Shown: in pieces, positions 44,160 to 53,970 of the stretch
How the letters are laid out: every line of letters starts with the position of its first letter
Position numbering within the stretch: position 1 is the first letter of the stretch
Source of the DNA: Phyllostachys edulis
Lineage: Eukaryota > Streptophyta > Magnoliopsida > Poales > Poaceae
Assembly: GCA_036346405.1 (NCBI GenBank)
Contig: CM070548.1
Coordinates: 53,536,279-53,600,278, forward strand
DNA length: 64,000 nt
Direction: 5' to 3'
Translations under genes and position numbers: made by a program
Notes under the pieces: model-generated
What the model saw: only the letters and a program-made list of their open reading frames with translations
What the model was told of the DNA's origin: nothing
Databases searched by the model: none

Positions 44160-44460
44160 TGATATATAGCAACACAAGTATGTGTTGCTGTATGTACAAA
44201 AAAGTGTTGCTGCTGATTCTAGCAACACAAATGTTAAGTGTTGTTATAGGTGACGTTGCTAGGATAAGCCTGTGCAACACAAATTAAATGTTGTTGTATA
44301 TAAGAATAGGTGTTGCTGACATATGAGGCCTGCAACGCATTTCTCTATTTATAACAACACATGTGGCATATATTTCAACAGCACTGCAAACACTTGTCAA
44401 CAACACATGTTTGTTATCAGCAACACATTTTTATGGCTAGTTGCATATTTTTAGCAAATT
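44160..44460. repeat. left subterminal repeats of CACTA 2
   Basis: About twelve GCAACACA, CAACACA or TGTTGC words in both orientations. Confidence 0.8.
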
Positions 44461-44731
44461 CAACATAATGAAATAATAATTATTTTTGCAATTTATAAAA
44501 GTACACAAACTATTCTCTCAATACTTTTCATTCAATGTTTGAGAATATAAAAATTATACAACTCAAGATAAGAACAACGAAAAGATAGATTGTATTGTAC
44601 ATGGAAATAAATAAAGGTATTGTCATTCACATCATTCCATACATCAACTGAAGTTTGTTAAAAATACTGAACATGATAACAAGTCTAAATTGAGTTCTAA
44701 AAAGCCAAACATAAGTATCGCTAGCTAATCT
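44461..44731. other. AT-rich spacer inside CACTA 2
   Basis: No feature recognised. Confidence 0.4.
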
Positions 44732-45100
44732 TTATGAAGTCTCTTCTTCGTCTTGATGAGTTGGTGAGGAATAGATCCAAATAGAAAATTCAACTATTAA
44801 CCTTTTCAACCTATATGGACAACAATAAATTGTAGGGGTATAAGTATGTATGATATAGAGATAACTCATTGAAAGTAAAGCAAGCCAAAACAAACATACA
44901 AAAGTTGAAGGCCAAGCTATTGTTTTTCCTTTTGCATCACCGATTGTCTTGTAGTGGTGCCATGGCCTGACCAGCACCTCATTTTCTTCAATTGGAAAAG
45001 TAATACGCAGTTTCCAAAATTGATTACCAAGCTTAACAACATCACCTTTACAAATATCCATATGACACCATCCATCAGCATCTGCCTTTAGAGGGGCCAA
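44732..45100 (-). pseudogene. TNP1/En-Spm-like fragment of CACTA 2
   Basis: Minus-strand block MAPLKADADGWCHMDICKGD, then VKLGNQFWKLRITFPIEEN, VLVRPWHH and KTIGDAKGKTIAWPSTFV. The end motif, IG.A.G..(I/V)AWPS..V, is typical of the small domain at the end of grass TNP1/En-Spm-like proteins. The remaining residues to 44732 look like run-on into intron or untranslated sequence. Only this terminal domain is left. Confidence 0.6.
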
Positions 45101-45619
45101 ATGTGTCTATGGAATCGCCTTTGGCTCCCCTGAACAAGAGGAACCATCAGAAGGTTTGAACAATATGTGATCAACTCATAATCATTAAGGAGGATCTACA
45201 ATGGCATGTTTGATGTAAATAATAGAATAGCACATAGTTGCAAATGGATGAATTGTTCTTGAACTAACAAAACAAATCACTACATATCAAAATTAGAGGT
45301 CACTTGTTGTCCCTGATGAAAATAGGACATTGCTGAATGCATAAGCAGGTTGCTCAACTGCGGTATAAACATCAGCCCTGCAATTTTTGCCATATTAGTG
45401 CAATCTACTTATTCCAAGAAAATAGGGTGGATTTTCTAGAGGTTGAGTAAATGTTTGTCATATTAGTGCAATCTACTTATCCTCTATCTCTCAGGGAGTT
45501 AAGAAAAAGATAACAAGCATCAACAATGCGCCGCAACGACGTGCTGTTGTACATGCTGGTCTGCCAAATCTATTCTCACCACTCATCGAAGCTTCCATCG
45601 TTGCTTGATAAAGTTGTAA
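45101..45619. other. CACTA 2 interior, nothing recognised
   Basis: AT-rich with a repeated GTCATATTAGTGCAATCTACTTAT phrase (about 45390 and 45455). No gene. Confidence 0.4.
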
Positions 45620-45919
45620 TCAAGGAGCAGGAGAGGACACAGAAAGACTAAGCAAGAAGATTGCATTAATTAATCTTACACGAGAATAACCAAGCAAAGA
45701 GTTTTCAGCAAGGCAAAAAAAAGTATAGCAATTGGCAACCAACCAAATAGCAGTCAAATAAACTGCGGTGCTCCTAACCTTTAGATGTGACAGATTGTAG
45801 CAACCTACCAAACAGCCCATTATTGGTCCCAAGAAACACATTGCAACACTATTTTCAAGTGGGAAATTGTTACTGGGAATTGGAGATGGATGAGACCAAT
45901 TTACAGTGAAACCCATCAT
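45620..45919 (-). pseudogene. unidentified 99-codon frame in CACTA 2
   Basis: Minus-strand open frame with hydrophobic runs (MCFLGPIMGCLVGCYNL, TAVYLTAIWLVANCYTFFC). It could be a further captured membrane-protein exon or chance. I do not recognise it. Confidence 0.25.
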
Positions 45920-46222
45920 TCAGACTGATACAGCAGGAGATCAATGTATTTACAGGGTGTCAGCCTTTTGCATGGAAGGCCACATACATCACAGCATAGC
46001 AATGGTTCTACAATTTCAGGTGTATGCCTTTCATGTAAGATTCGGTCGCATCCACCTTGAAAAGAGATTTTTAATATATGCAATCAGGTCTTAAGAGCAA
46101 ATAGCTTTGGCAGATTATTTTCTGAATCGACAAACGCAAATCCAGCATGTAAGATTATTACTGCTACTAAAATATTGGACGATAAGATACAGCAGGAGGC
46201 ATCGATGATAAGATATATATAC

Positions 46223-47051
46223 CAGGTTGTTCTTAGGTGATCGCCAATAGAACCCTTGCATAATTGTAGGGAACAGGTCACAAGTTGCCAGAACATAGAC
46301 CATAAGCGCATCCATGCCCATCCACTGGAACAGAATCAATGGCCTCTTAATATAAATAACATCAACCTGCACGAGATATAGGTTCACATACAGCAACATC
46401 AGGCATTGCCTTCATAATGATCAAGTTTGTTAGATTAGAATGCATCGACTGTGTACAAACAAACATAAACACGGCAAAAGTCACAAGTGTTACAAAAAAA
46501 AGGTTATATCAAGAATAATGTACCATTCTTGGATGCAGTATCCAGAACTAGTTGAGCAATAACAATGTTACAAAAAAAAGTTGGAACCAAACAATACAAA
46601 ACTTACTATGTAGTATAGCAAAAATAGCAGGAATCCAGATACTCCACCAGTGAGCAGCATGTAGTGTATACAAAGGCTTGCTGAAAGGCATGCCTAAAAA
46701 CCAACATGCATGCGTCATTCTTGGAATGGAAGGTCAAATTCAAATCATGAACTCTTGCAAGATGCAACATTACCTAATAATTGTAGTAAAAAATCTGACA
46801 CTGTTAACACCATCGAAGTTAGCATCCATGATAGCATTCACTGTGAATGATTCTGCGGCATTAGAAAGGTTAGAAAAGTCTGGAAATGTCCATTTGTTTT
46901 GCAATTCCATTTTGTTACTGCATTTCATGTGGTATACCTTGCAATGAATCAAAACATGTCCAAAATGCAATCCAACAAAGTAAGTAACTGCAGCCATCAA
47001 CGTATTGCAAAACCAAAAGGAGAGGGAATAAGCACCCAATGGCAGCATCAC
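46223..47051 (-). pseudogene. captured exons of an HGSNAT-like membrane acyltransferase gene
   Basis: Three minus-strand segments match plant heparan-alpha-glucosaminide N-acetyltransferase-like (DUF1624/DUF5009) proteins in the right order. (a) 47051-46938: TLMAAVTYFVGLHFGHVLIH, ending in CK, then a GT donor. (b) 46693-46607, after TTTTTAG and before GTAAGT: GMPFSKPLYT and, one frame over, MLLTGGVSGFLLFLLYYI. (c) 46366-46223, after GTGCAG and before GTATAT: KRPLILFQWMGMDALMVYVL, then GFYWRSPKNNLV. The 144-base last exon is intact in frame. Introns are retained, so capture was at DNA level. The exons are a small part of the roughly 400-500-residue protein. Confidence 0.72.
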
Positions 47052-48283
47052 ATGATCATATCAGACATGCCATAGCATCGAGAAGCGCTGCCTCCGACTT
47101 CACCTCCAACCGTAGTCCACGTCGTACAGCCGCAGCCCCTGCAGAACAAATCTGACGCAAAAATCCTATCAAGCATCTCCCCCGCGGACACAAACTCCTC
47201 CAATTTCACCTCAGAGTAAACAGGTGTGCGGCCACTCGGGCGGCAGCGGTGGGGATGGCAGGGAGAAGCCCCCGTGGCGCAGGGTGGATGCGCGCGCCAT
47301 CACGAGAGCGCCGGATTGGATGCGGAGCTCACGATGGTCCTCCCCTCCCACCAAAGTAGTCAGCAAACTGCTTGAGCTGGATATTGTGCTGGTTCTCGTA
47401 TGATACCTGCACACAGAACAAACAATTGGAATATAAGAACTTCTCATTATCAAATTGAACTTTCGTCAAATTGAAGATCACTTCTGCTCAGTGTTGTGTT
47501 CACCAGGTAGCACCTGTTGCATGATTGCAAGAGATTCAGCTAAAAGAACACATCATCAGAAGATGTCCGTACAGTTAATTGGAGAATAATGTAAAACCTT
47601 GGTCTCACAGGAATTGGTGTCATGGTGAAATAAGTACCTCGCTTTGCGGTCGTCCCGCTGCAATAATCATTCATGTTTCCACTCATTCATCGTTCTTTCA
47701 ATTCTAGTTATCAAAGAAGTGGAGGTAGATTTGGATTGTCATGCTCGATGCTCAAGGAACAACACAGGTCAAAACCCTTGCTGCCTATGGCTGTTTTTCT
47801 TTCAGCTGGCAGCGATGTCAAACCATAGAAATATCAGACACTTCCTGCAGTATATGAGATGACATTAAGAAGTTACATAGTTACGTCTTTGCAGTTCATT
47901 CAATAGACTAATAGACGTTCTATATACTATAAAGTAACACAAAACAAATGTACCCTTTTTTCATCCTTCCATGTATAATTCAACACAATTGAACTGGAAC
48001 AAAATTTTGCTGACCAACAGAGCAAGCACACATATGTGTATACAAATCTTCATACGTAGCTCTCTGCCATTGCAGATGCGCTTCCCAAGCAAGTGGTATA
48101 GCTCAAAAACCAAGAACAAAATTCAGGTTAATCTGTTCACACCTTAGCATTTGGGTTCATCTCAATCCAAAGGTTGAAAATGGTAAATAAGTAAATATCA
48201 AACACCAAACTATTTATCCATTTCAGCCTCCAGTGTATCTAATCTAGCACATGATGAATTCGTGATCCATGGGCAGTAAGAAG
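47052..48283. other. CACTA 2 interior, GC-rich patch then AT-rich
   Basis: 47060-47400 is GC-rich. On the minus strand, directly after CTGTGTGCAG, it reads VSYENQHNIQLKQFADYFGG, probably another captured exon of unknown origin. 47410-48283 shows nothing I can name. Confidence 0.35.
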
Positions 48284-48600
48284 TCACAAAAGATCATTCT
48301 TCACTTGACTAAACTCACAAAAGATTACAGAACTAAAGAGGAGGAAATCCAGCGTACCAAGGAAACCCCGCCGCGCGGTGCTGTTCCATCGAGTCCTCGT
48401 CGTCGGAGTACGCCGCCATGGCCGCGATGATCCGGGCGTTGGTGTTGGCCGCGTCCCTGGCCGCCTGAAGCGCGCGGTGGTGCTCCTAGGAGCGCTTGTC
48501 GAGGCCTTCCAACACGCTCGCCTTGTCCCCGTCGTCCCTCGATGCTGATCCGCCGTCGCCACGGTCACAGGCCACCATGGTGCTCAACGCACCCAACCAC
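48284..48600 (-). pseudogene. unidentified captured exon in CACTA 2
   Basis: A GC-rich minus-strand segment reads MVACDRGDGGSASRDDGDK, then after a stop LQAARDAANTNARIIAAMAA, then YSDDEDSMEQHRAAGFPW. It looks like a helix-rich piece of a host protein by composition. I cannot name it. Confidence 0.35.
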
Positions 48601-48668
48601 ACCACTCCCTCGCTTCGCTGACAAGAAAGCAAAGGAGAAATAATGGAAACAGGAAAATTCACCAATCC

Positions 48669-48850
48669 TATGAAACAGGTGGGCGAAGGCATCGGAGGAG
48701 GGAGGCAGCGCGAAGGCGAGGAAGGCGGCGATGTCGCGCATGGCGAGGCAACGACGGAGGGAGACGGTGGTGCGGGCGGCGCGGGAGATCTGGCAGACCT
48801 CCTTGGTGAGCGACCCCTCCAAGATCACCGACGCTATCTCCTTCAGATCT
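48669..48850 (-). pseudogene. captured fragment of 26S proteasome subunit RPN3 gene
   Basis: The minus strand reads DLKEIASVILEGSLTKEVCQ, then ISRAARTTVSLRRCLAMRDI and AAFLAFALPPSSDAFAHL. This matches the N-terminal region of plant RPN3 (PSMD3, formerly 21D7), whose pattern is LKEIAS-I...EVRRI-RAVR-T-ALR..L, FL-FAL-P-S. About 60 residues of a roughly 490-residue lid subunit are present. Neighbouring sequence on both sides does not continue RPN3. Conserved arginines are changed (EVRR to EVCQ), as expected for a decayed copy. The identification rests on my memory of the family. Confidence 0.68.
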
Positions 48851-48883
48851 GCGCACACCGCGGGGCAAATGAACAAACGCGAG

Positions 48884-49186
48884 TCACCGTTGCCCCGCAG
48901 TGGCCTTCGGCGAGTTCGGGGCGACGCTCGCCGCCCACATGTAGTGCCCGCGCATGCCAACCTCCTGGATGGCCGGATCCGGAATGTGGCGTGGCGCGGC
49001 GGCGTCGGCGAGGCCGAAAGCGATCAGATTCAGCGCGAATGCGGTAGGGGAGGTGGCGTCGCGAGCGAGGGGATGAAGGGAGCGCTCGTGGGATGGGAGG
49101 CGATGGGAAACAGTAAAGAAGGCGGGGGTAGCGGCGTGGGTACAATTATAGGGACATGCAGTTTTTAGATGGATTGTGGCCGCCAT
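48884..49186 (-). pseudogene. possible captured membrane-protein exon
   Basis: Minus-strand frame of 100 codons with SPTAFALNLIAFGLADAA, which recalls a transmembrane start of DUF1218-type proteins, followed by RHIPDPAIQEVGMRGHYMWA. It lies upstream of the RPN3 fragment on the same strand and could form a chimeric transcript. Weak assignment. Confidence 0.3.
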
Positions 49187-49914
49187 TTTCGTTCCCAGCG
49201 CGCCAAACTTGCCGTTGTATTTTGGTCTCTAAAAAAAAGGCTTGGCACGTTTTGCTACCCAAAATAAAAAGATGCAAATAAATTAGCCTGGACTAATCCT
49301 TGTTTTAAACATGAGGATTATTCTTTTGATTTCTTCTAGATTTACACTTATTTTTGTAAATTCTTATGAAATTCATGTGTTCCAAAAAGGGTAATGAAAG
49401 AAGGGGCTGTATAATCCATGATTACTACAAAATCCTATGAAATTACTTTTTAAATAACCTTTTTGGTCTTTTACGATTATAATTCTTGGATTTTTCCCCT
49501 ACAAATCTAGGCATCAGTCATTTTACAATGGCCTAACCAAAACTTTGGTAATCCTAGGCATCGGTCATGCTTCTATGGTGCAAATGAAACGTAATTTGGT
49601 TTGATTCAGGGTAGGCCGGTGAAGAAGCAGAGAAGGATACAGGTGGATTAGATCGTGGTGGCCGCAAGAACAACGCAGAGGAACGAGAGGATGGGGGGTG
49701 TTTCCTTCTCGTTTTACTTTGGTGTGGTTCTCATATATGTCAAGTAAATAAATATCCGCCATCTCAAACAAGCAGCAGCTTGGTTCCCCTGGTTATGAGG
49801 GCTAGCGCAGTACAATTTGGGTGGTTATGGTTCGAGCCTGTTGGGGGCTCCTTTTTTTTCATTGACAGCAATAAAAAAGATTCTATTTCCACACTGTACA
49901 CATTGCATTTCCAA
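49187..49914. other. CACTA 2 interior near right end
   Basis: AT-rich, no supported gene. Short frames at 49565-49997 lack any motif. Confidence 0.4.
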
Positions 49915-50102
49915 TATATATATGAGCAACACATATTATATGATGCCATGAGACTCTTCAACACACTTTTCCGTAATGAGTGAACTATATATTGCAAAGA
50001 GCCTCAACAACATATAGTATGTGATGCAAAAACATTGCAGCTACAACACATAGCCCATGTGTTGCAGACAATGTGTTGTATAAAGTCAGTCCTGTTGTAG
50101 TG
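49915..50102. repeat. right subterminal repeats of CACTA 2
   Basis: About eight GCAACACA, CAACACA or TGTGTTGC words before the terminus. Confidence 0.8.
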
Positions 50103-50343
50103 AAAACATATGCACATATTAAAGTTTATACTTTTAGTGGAGTTCAACTTATATTTTGGATCCGAGGAATGCAACAAGATATAAGAATATGATCTCGAAT
50201 GCATACCTCCATGATTTTTCACCTTTTTATCCAACTGAGACTAAACAATAGGTTTAATAATAGAAGTGTTAGTCTCACAAAAAGATTTGTCATTAATAAC
50301 CAAAATACTCTATTAACTCATAATAACGGGTCTAGATTCTTCA
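50103..50343 (-). mobile_element. Sirevirus copy 2, internal remnant and LTR fragment
   Basis: 50103-50212 continues the 3' internal region cut at 44148. 50219-50343 is a near-copy of the LTR fragment at 23889-24012 (shared CACCTTTTTATCCAACTGAG through GGGTCTAGATT). The join between them at about 50212-50219 implies an internal deletion or rearrangement. Confidence 0.65.
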
Positions 50344-51684
50344 CCTTTGGCCTCTGCTCCTGTGGTCCTGCTCCCTTGGCTGCCACGCCTCGGACATTCC
50401 TCGGTCCCACTGGCCACTGCCGTCAGTCGTTGCTCGCTCTAGGGTTGGGAGACCATGAGGTAGGAGAAGGTTAGAAAGGGAATAGCTCGCTACCTCACTC
50501 ATTTGCTAGTTGACTTGGTCTCGGTGGGCTGCCTACTTACTGGCCTTCTGCTGGGTCGGCCAGGGCAGGCTCAACTCTACAATGGGCTGGGCGACAAGCT
50601 CACGAACGAAGAAAATGGCGGCATCAGCCGCCCCGTTCGTCTTCGGCAGCCTCCTCGCTGCTCATCGGTCAGTGCTAGGGTCTAGGAGGCGGTGGGGAGG
50701 GGGGGAGCTCAGGCGGCCGCCATACTCACATGGGACGGTCTACTCCTGATTGAGGGAACATTGAAAAGAGAAGGAAGAGAGGAGAGAAAGCACTCCAAAA
50801 TGGTGTCCTACATCGCAGAAAAGAGTAACCATACATGCAGTAAGTTGACGGATCAAGCGGCATAAGAAGGTACGCAAATGACTCACGGTACGGATGGTAG
50901 TGGAGAACAAGGTGGGTCTTGGCCTCTCCTTTCCATCCAAAATCTCTGAATATAGATATACACTTCCAAACTCATTTGTTGCTTAGCTAGTTTGCCCTAT
51001 TTATTCCATATAGGTTTCAACATTACCCTTCCAAAGCTTTGGTCTAGCTCCTATTTCTTCCAAAAATGCCATAATCCCTAGAACTCTTGCGTGTTGTTCT
51101 TTGCTCTTTTGGCAGCAAGGGCCAAGGTTTGTGCTAGTTTTATTCTCCTTCCTTCGGTTGTTGTATGCCATCCTCGCCTTTGATGCTATAGTTGTTTATG
51201 ATTTTAGTTCATTCTTTGAAAGTTCAATTAAGTAGGAAAATATCTTCGTTGTCTTGTAACAGAAGATAATGTCTATTGTCAATGAATTTTGGTATCCCCT
51301 TATTTTTGGGTCACGCTGCGCCACTAACACAAATACTATTCTTTTAAGTTGAAATAAATTGTGCTAAAAAGATCTTGGGACATGTTAGTGTACGCTTACA
51401 GTTATATGTTCTGCAATGCAAATTCTAAGGAAGTTCTTCCATACACCTTTCTTACACCAATAAGTCCCTAGCTAATCTCATGTTACATTTTTGAAAGAAC
51501 CTATCTTTGTCTACCATTCCATATTATCCATATGAAATTTTCCTTGAAATAATATTGGACAATTGAATTTCTTTCTGCCTCTCTGTCTTTTAATAATCCT
51601 GTTTTTTCCACGTTTTTGGATTTTTTTTAATAAATAAAAAATCAGAAACCATATAGCAAAACCAAACATGAATATTCAATGATA
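50344..51684. other. intergenic
   Basis: 50344-50760 is GC-rich with short frames on the plus strand but no motif or splice pattern I can support. 50760-51684 is AT-rich and without features. Confidence 0.4.
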
Positions 51685-51908
51685 CTTCCCCCATCTCCAA
51701 ACATAAGTCATTTTTGACTCATCGTAGTGTCTGATGCATGATTTTGATATAGCTATCGCAATCTCCATATTCTGACTTATATTAAAGGCCCATTTGGAAT
51801 GCATGAATTTCACATAATTTTTGTGGAAATTTCACATGAAACAGTTCAAATCAGCAGGAATCAGGAATTTTTCCCGTGTTCCAAACGGAGCCTTAGAGAT
51901 GAAGGGAG
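51685..51908. mobile_element. Stowaway-like MITE
   Basis: Starts CTTCCCCCATCTCCAAACAT and ends GATGAAGGGAG, flanked by TA on both sides (51683-51684 and 51909-51910). The ends resemble the CTCCCTCCGT termini of Stowaway MITEs. It contains a second MITE. Confidence 0.7.
51785..51892. mobile_element. Tourist-like MITE nested in the Stowaway-like MITE
   Basis: Terminal inverted repeats AAGGCCCATTTGGAA and TTCCAAACGGAGCC are flanked by TTA (51782-51784 and 51893-51895). The length of about 108 bp and the TTA duplication suit a PIF/Harbinger-type MITE. Confidence 0.65.
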
Positions 51909-51910
51909 TA

Positions 51911-53204
51911 CCATATAAGGGTAGTTCTTTTTGACATGGTTATCACAAGTTCACAACACACAAGCCTCATCCTACCTTGCTCTATGAACTCTAGATGACC
52001 TTCTCACCCCGCCGTTAGACGCCTGCGTACCGGTTCCAATTTTGAGAGCCCCCTTGCTTGCTCACTGCCTTATCCTTCGATGTGTAGAGTTGTTTCAACC
52101 GCTTTTTTTGCACCGTGCCTGCAGCTACAGGCGTGATATTGGAACGTAGGAACAATCCAGACTCTCTATATATTATGTGCTAGTCTCATAATTAATAGCT
52201 AGCTCACATAGTACAATTATCGGTGAATATCATATCGATACATGCGTATAAATAAAAGAGTACTTAATTATTACATAAACATTGTAAATAGGCCACATGG
52301 CCAAGTTTTTACGGAATAGGCCGATGGGCTAACGACTTCATAGAGTAAATAGCAGCGGGATGTAAATAAACCAAAAGGAAGGGGCCTCCATGAGCTTGCC
52401 ACAAGCAATCGACTGGGGCTAGGACCTAGTTATCGTCATCCTCCTCGTTTCCACAGTTAGATGTATAGAAGTATCCATACACTGAGTCTTCTGCTCCTCG
52501 TTTCCACAGTTAGATGTATAGAAGTAAGCCCTCACAACAAATGCAAGTATATAGATGCAAGACTTACCAAAGGAGGGGTTTATGGTTATTTTAGCACAAA
52601 GTAGTTTTTTCTCAAATACTATAATTATTTTCCAAACCTATGACTTAGTCGTTTTATCTTTCAAACCAAAGTTTCATTTGTGTAAGCAATTATTATCTCG
52701 ATAAGGTTCCATCCACCTACAGTTACTCATAAAGTTTCATCCACCTACGTCATCTGTACAACTAGTTTCTCATTAACATGTCTCAATTCACATTTTATTA
52801 AAACTAACCAAGTGTGGCATTTTGTTCAATGCCCAAAACCGGGGGCACGGCTATTCTAATAGATTATACACTCTGCAGAGGTTGCCCAAAAACTCATAAT
52901 GTCGGCCATGACATGCTTTTTTGGGTGTGCGGCGGAGACGATCATAACAAGGTTTTTCCAATACCCAATCCCGACACTCGACCTGCTTCGGTAGGGAACA
53001 ACTCAACACTGTGATAGTAACGGTTATGGGGCACCTCTAGAATGCTCTGTTACGGGACACATTTTCAATGAGAGGCCCTCTATTGTTAGGGAGTCACGAC
53101 CCTTCTCGATATATATAAAATTAACACTGTGAACAGGGTTTATACCGGAAACTGAGTAAAGTAGTTGCTCAGGTCTATCCCATACTAGACTTGTGGTTGC
53201 ATTG
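51911..53204. other. intergenic with a short direct repeat and an LTR-like scrap
   Basis: CTCCTCGTTTCCACAGTTAG and the following GATGTATAGAAGTA occur twice (about 52441 and 52494). Around 52850-52890 ATAGATTATACACTCTGCAGAG resembles the reverse complement of 12965-12990 in the nested solo LTR, so old LTR sequence is likely. The 66-codon frame at 52814 is not supported. Confidence 0.4.
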
Positions 53205-53970
53205 TGACGAGGATATAATAATCCTTATTTTATCATTTATCTATAATTCATATTATGGATAATAATGATGTCGTATAACTCCTGAGTATACCCCTTAATA
53301 GCCATAAGGGAGAAGCTGGAGGTTGTAAGTTCTTCTATGACCACTTAGTAGTCGTAAGTCCTTCTACGACTATCCTATGATCGTAAGTTCTTCTACGATT
53401 AGTCTGTGGTCGTAAGATCTTCTACGACCACCACCTGGTCGTAAGCTCTTCTACGACTAGTCCCTAATCGACGGGGCTTACAGACATGTGGGCCTAGTCG
53501 AACAGGGAATCTTTCGCACCATATTCCAGATATGGGCAGTAAACTACGCGGTTATTCTCTAGAATAATGGCACGATTTTAACTCCTTTGTTATAGTGCTA
53601 ACTGTCTGGCAGCGTGGGAACGTTACTACTCCCACAATAACCTCCAGTAATGGCTCAATAATCTGGGACATTAAGGCAGCCTTTAAACTGGAGATACAAC
53701 GGTACACCTTGAAGACTGTATAAAAGGCAAAATCACGAGGACAATCGAGGCGATCCGAAGAGCATTAGAAGCATAATACCCTATTCTTTGGCTCCATCTT
53801 ATAATCCATCATACTCAATACATACACACAGGAGTAGGGTTGTTATTCTCCTAGGAGAATGCCCGAACTTGTATAAAAATCCCCATGTCTCCATCTCTGT
53901 GTGATTTTGAGCCTAGAGGAACCCCCGAATCAAACAATCTTTACATAAGCTCAGTCCTAAAACACCGACA
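53205..53970 (+). repeat. 5' LTR of copy B
   Basis: A 766-bp LTR from TGACGAGGATATAATAATCC to AAACACCGACA. GTCGTAAG/CTACGAC units lie at about 53324-53465. It is clearly diverged from the copy A and C LTRs. Confidence 0.92.
53719..53726 (+). promoter_or_regulatory. TATA box of copy B LTR
   Basis: TATAAAAG in context TGTATAAAAGGCAAA. Confidence 0.7.

Larger units (their letters stand above)
44149..50102 (-). mobile_element. CACTA element 2, non-autonomous, with captured exons
   Basis: Left end TACTACAGGACTGA and right end TCAGTCCTGTTGTAGTG form terminal inverted repeats, with 3 bases missing and one change on the left. The flanks (ACAA and AAAAC) rejoin to sequence homologous to copy 1 near 24830, so this is an insertion in Sirevirus copy 2; the 3-bp duplication (CAA against AAA) is imperfect. 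Subterminal repeats of GCAACACA/TGTGTTGC line both ends. It carries a TNP1-like fragment and exons of host genes, all on the minus strand, but no TNP2 transposase. Confidence 0.8.

Noticed and set aside
50344..50760. GC-rich plus-strand frames as a possible gene
   Set aside because: No conserved motif, no clear start or splice context, and several short competing frames.
52814..53014. 66-codon ORF with LCRGCPKTHNVGH and VCGGDD
   Set aside because: It looked like a zinc-binding peptide at first, but part of it matches LTR-type sequence (CACTCTGCAGAG) and no domain is complete.
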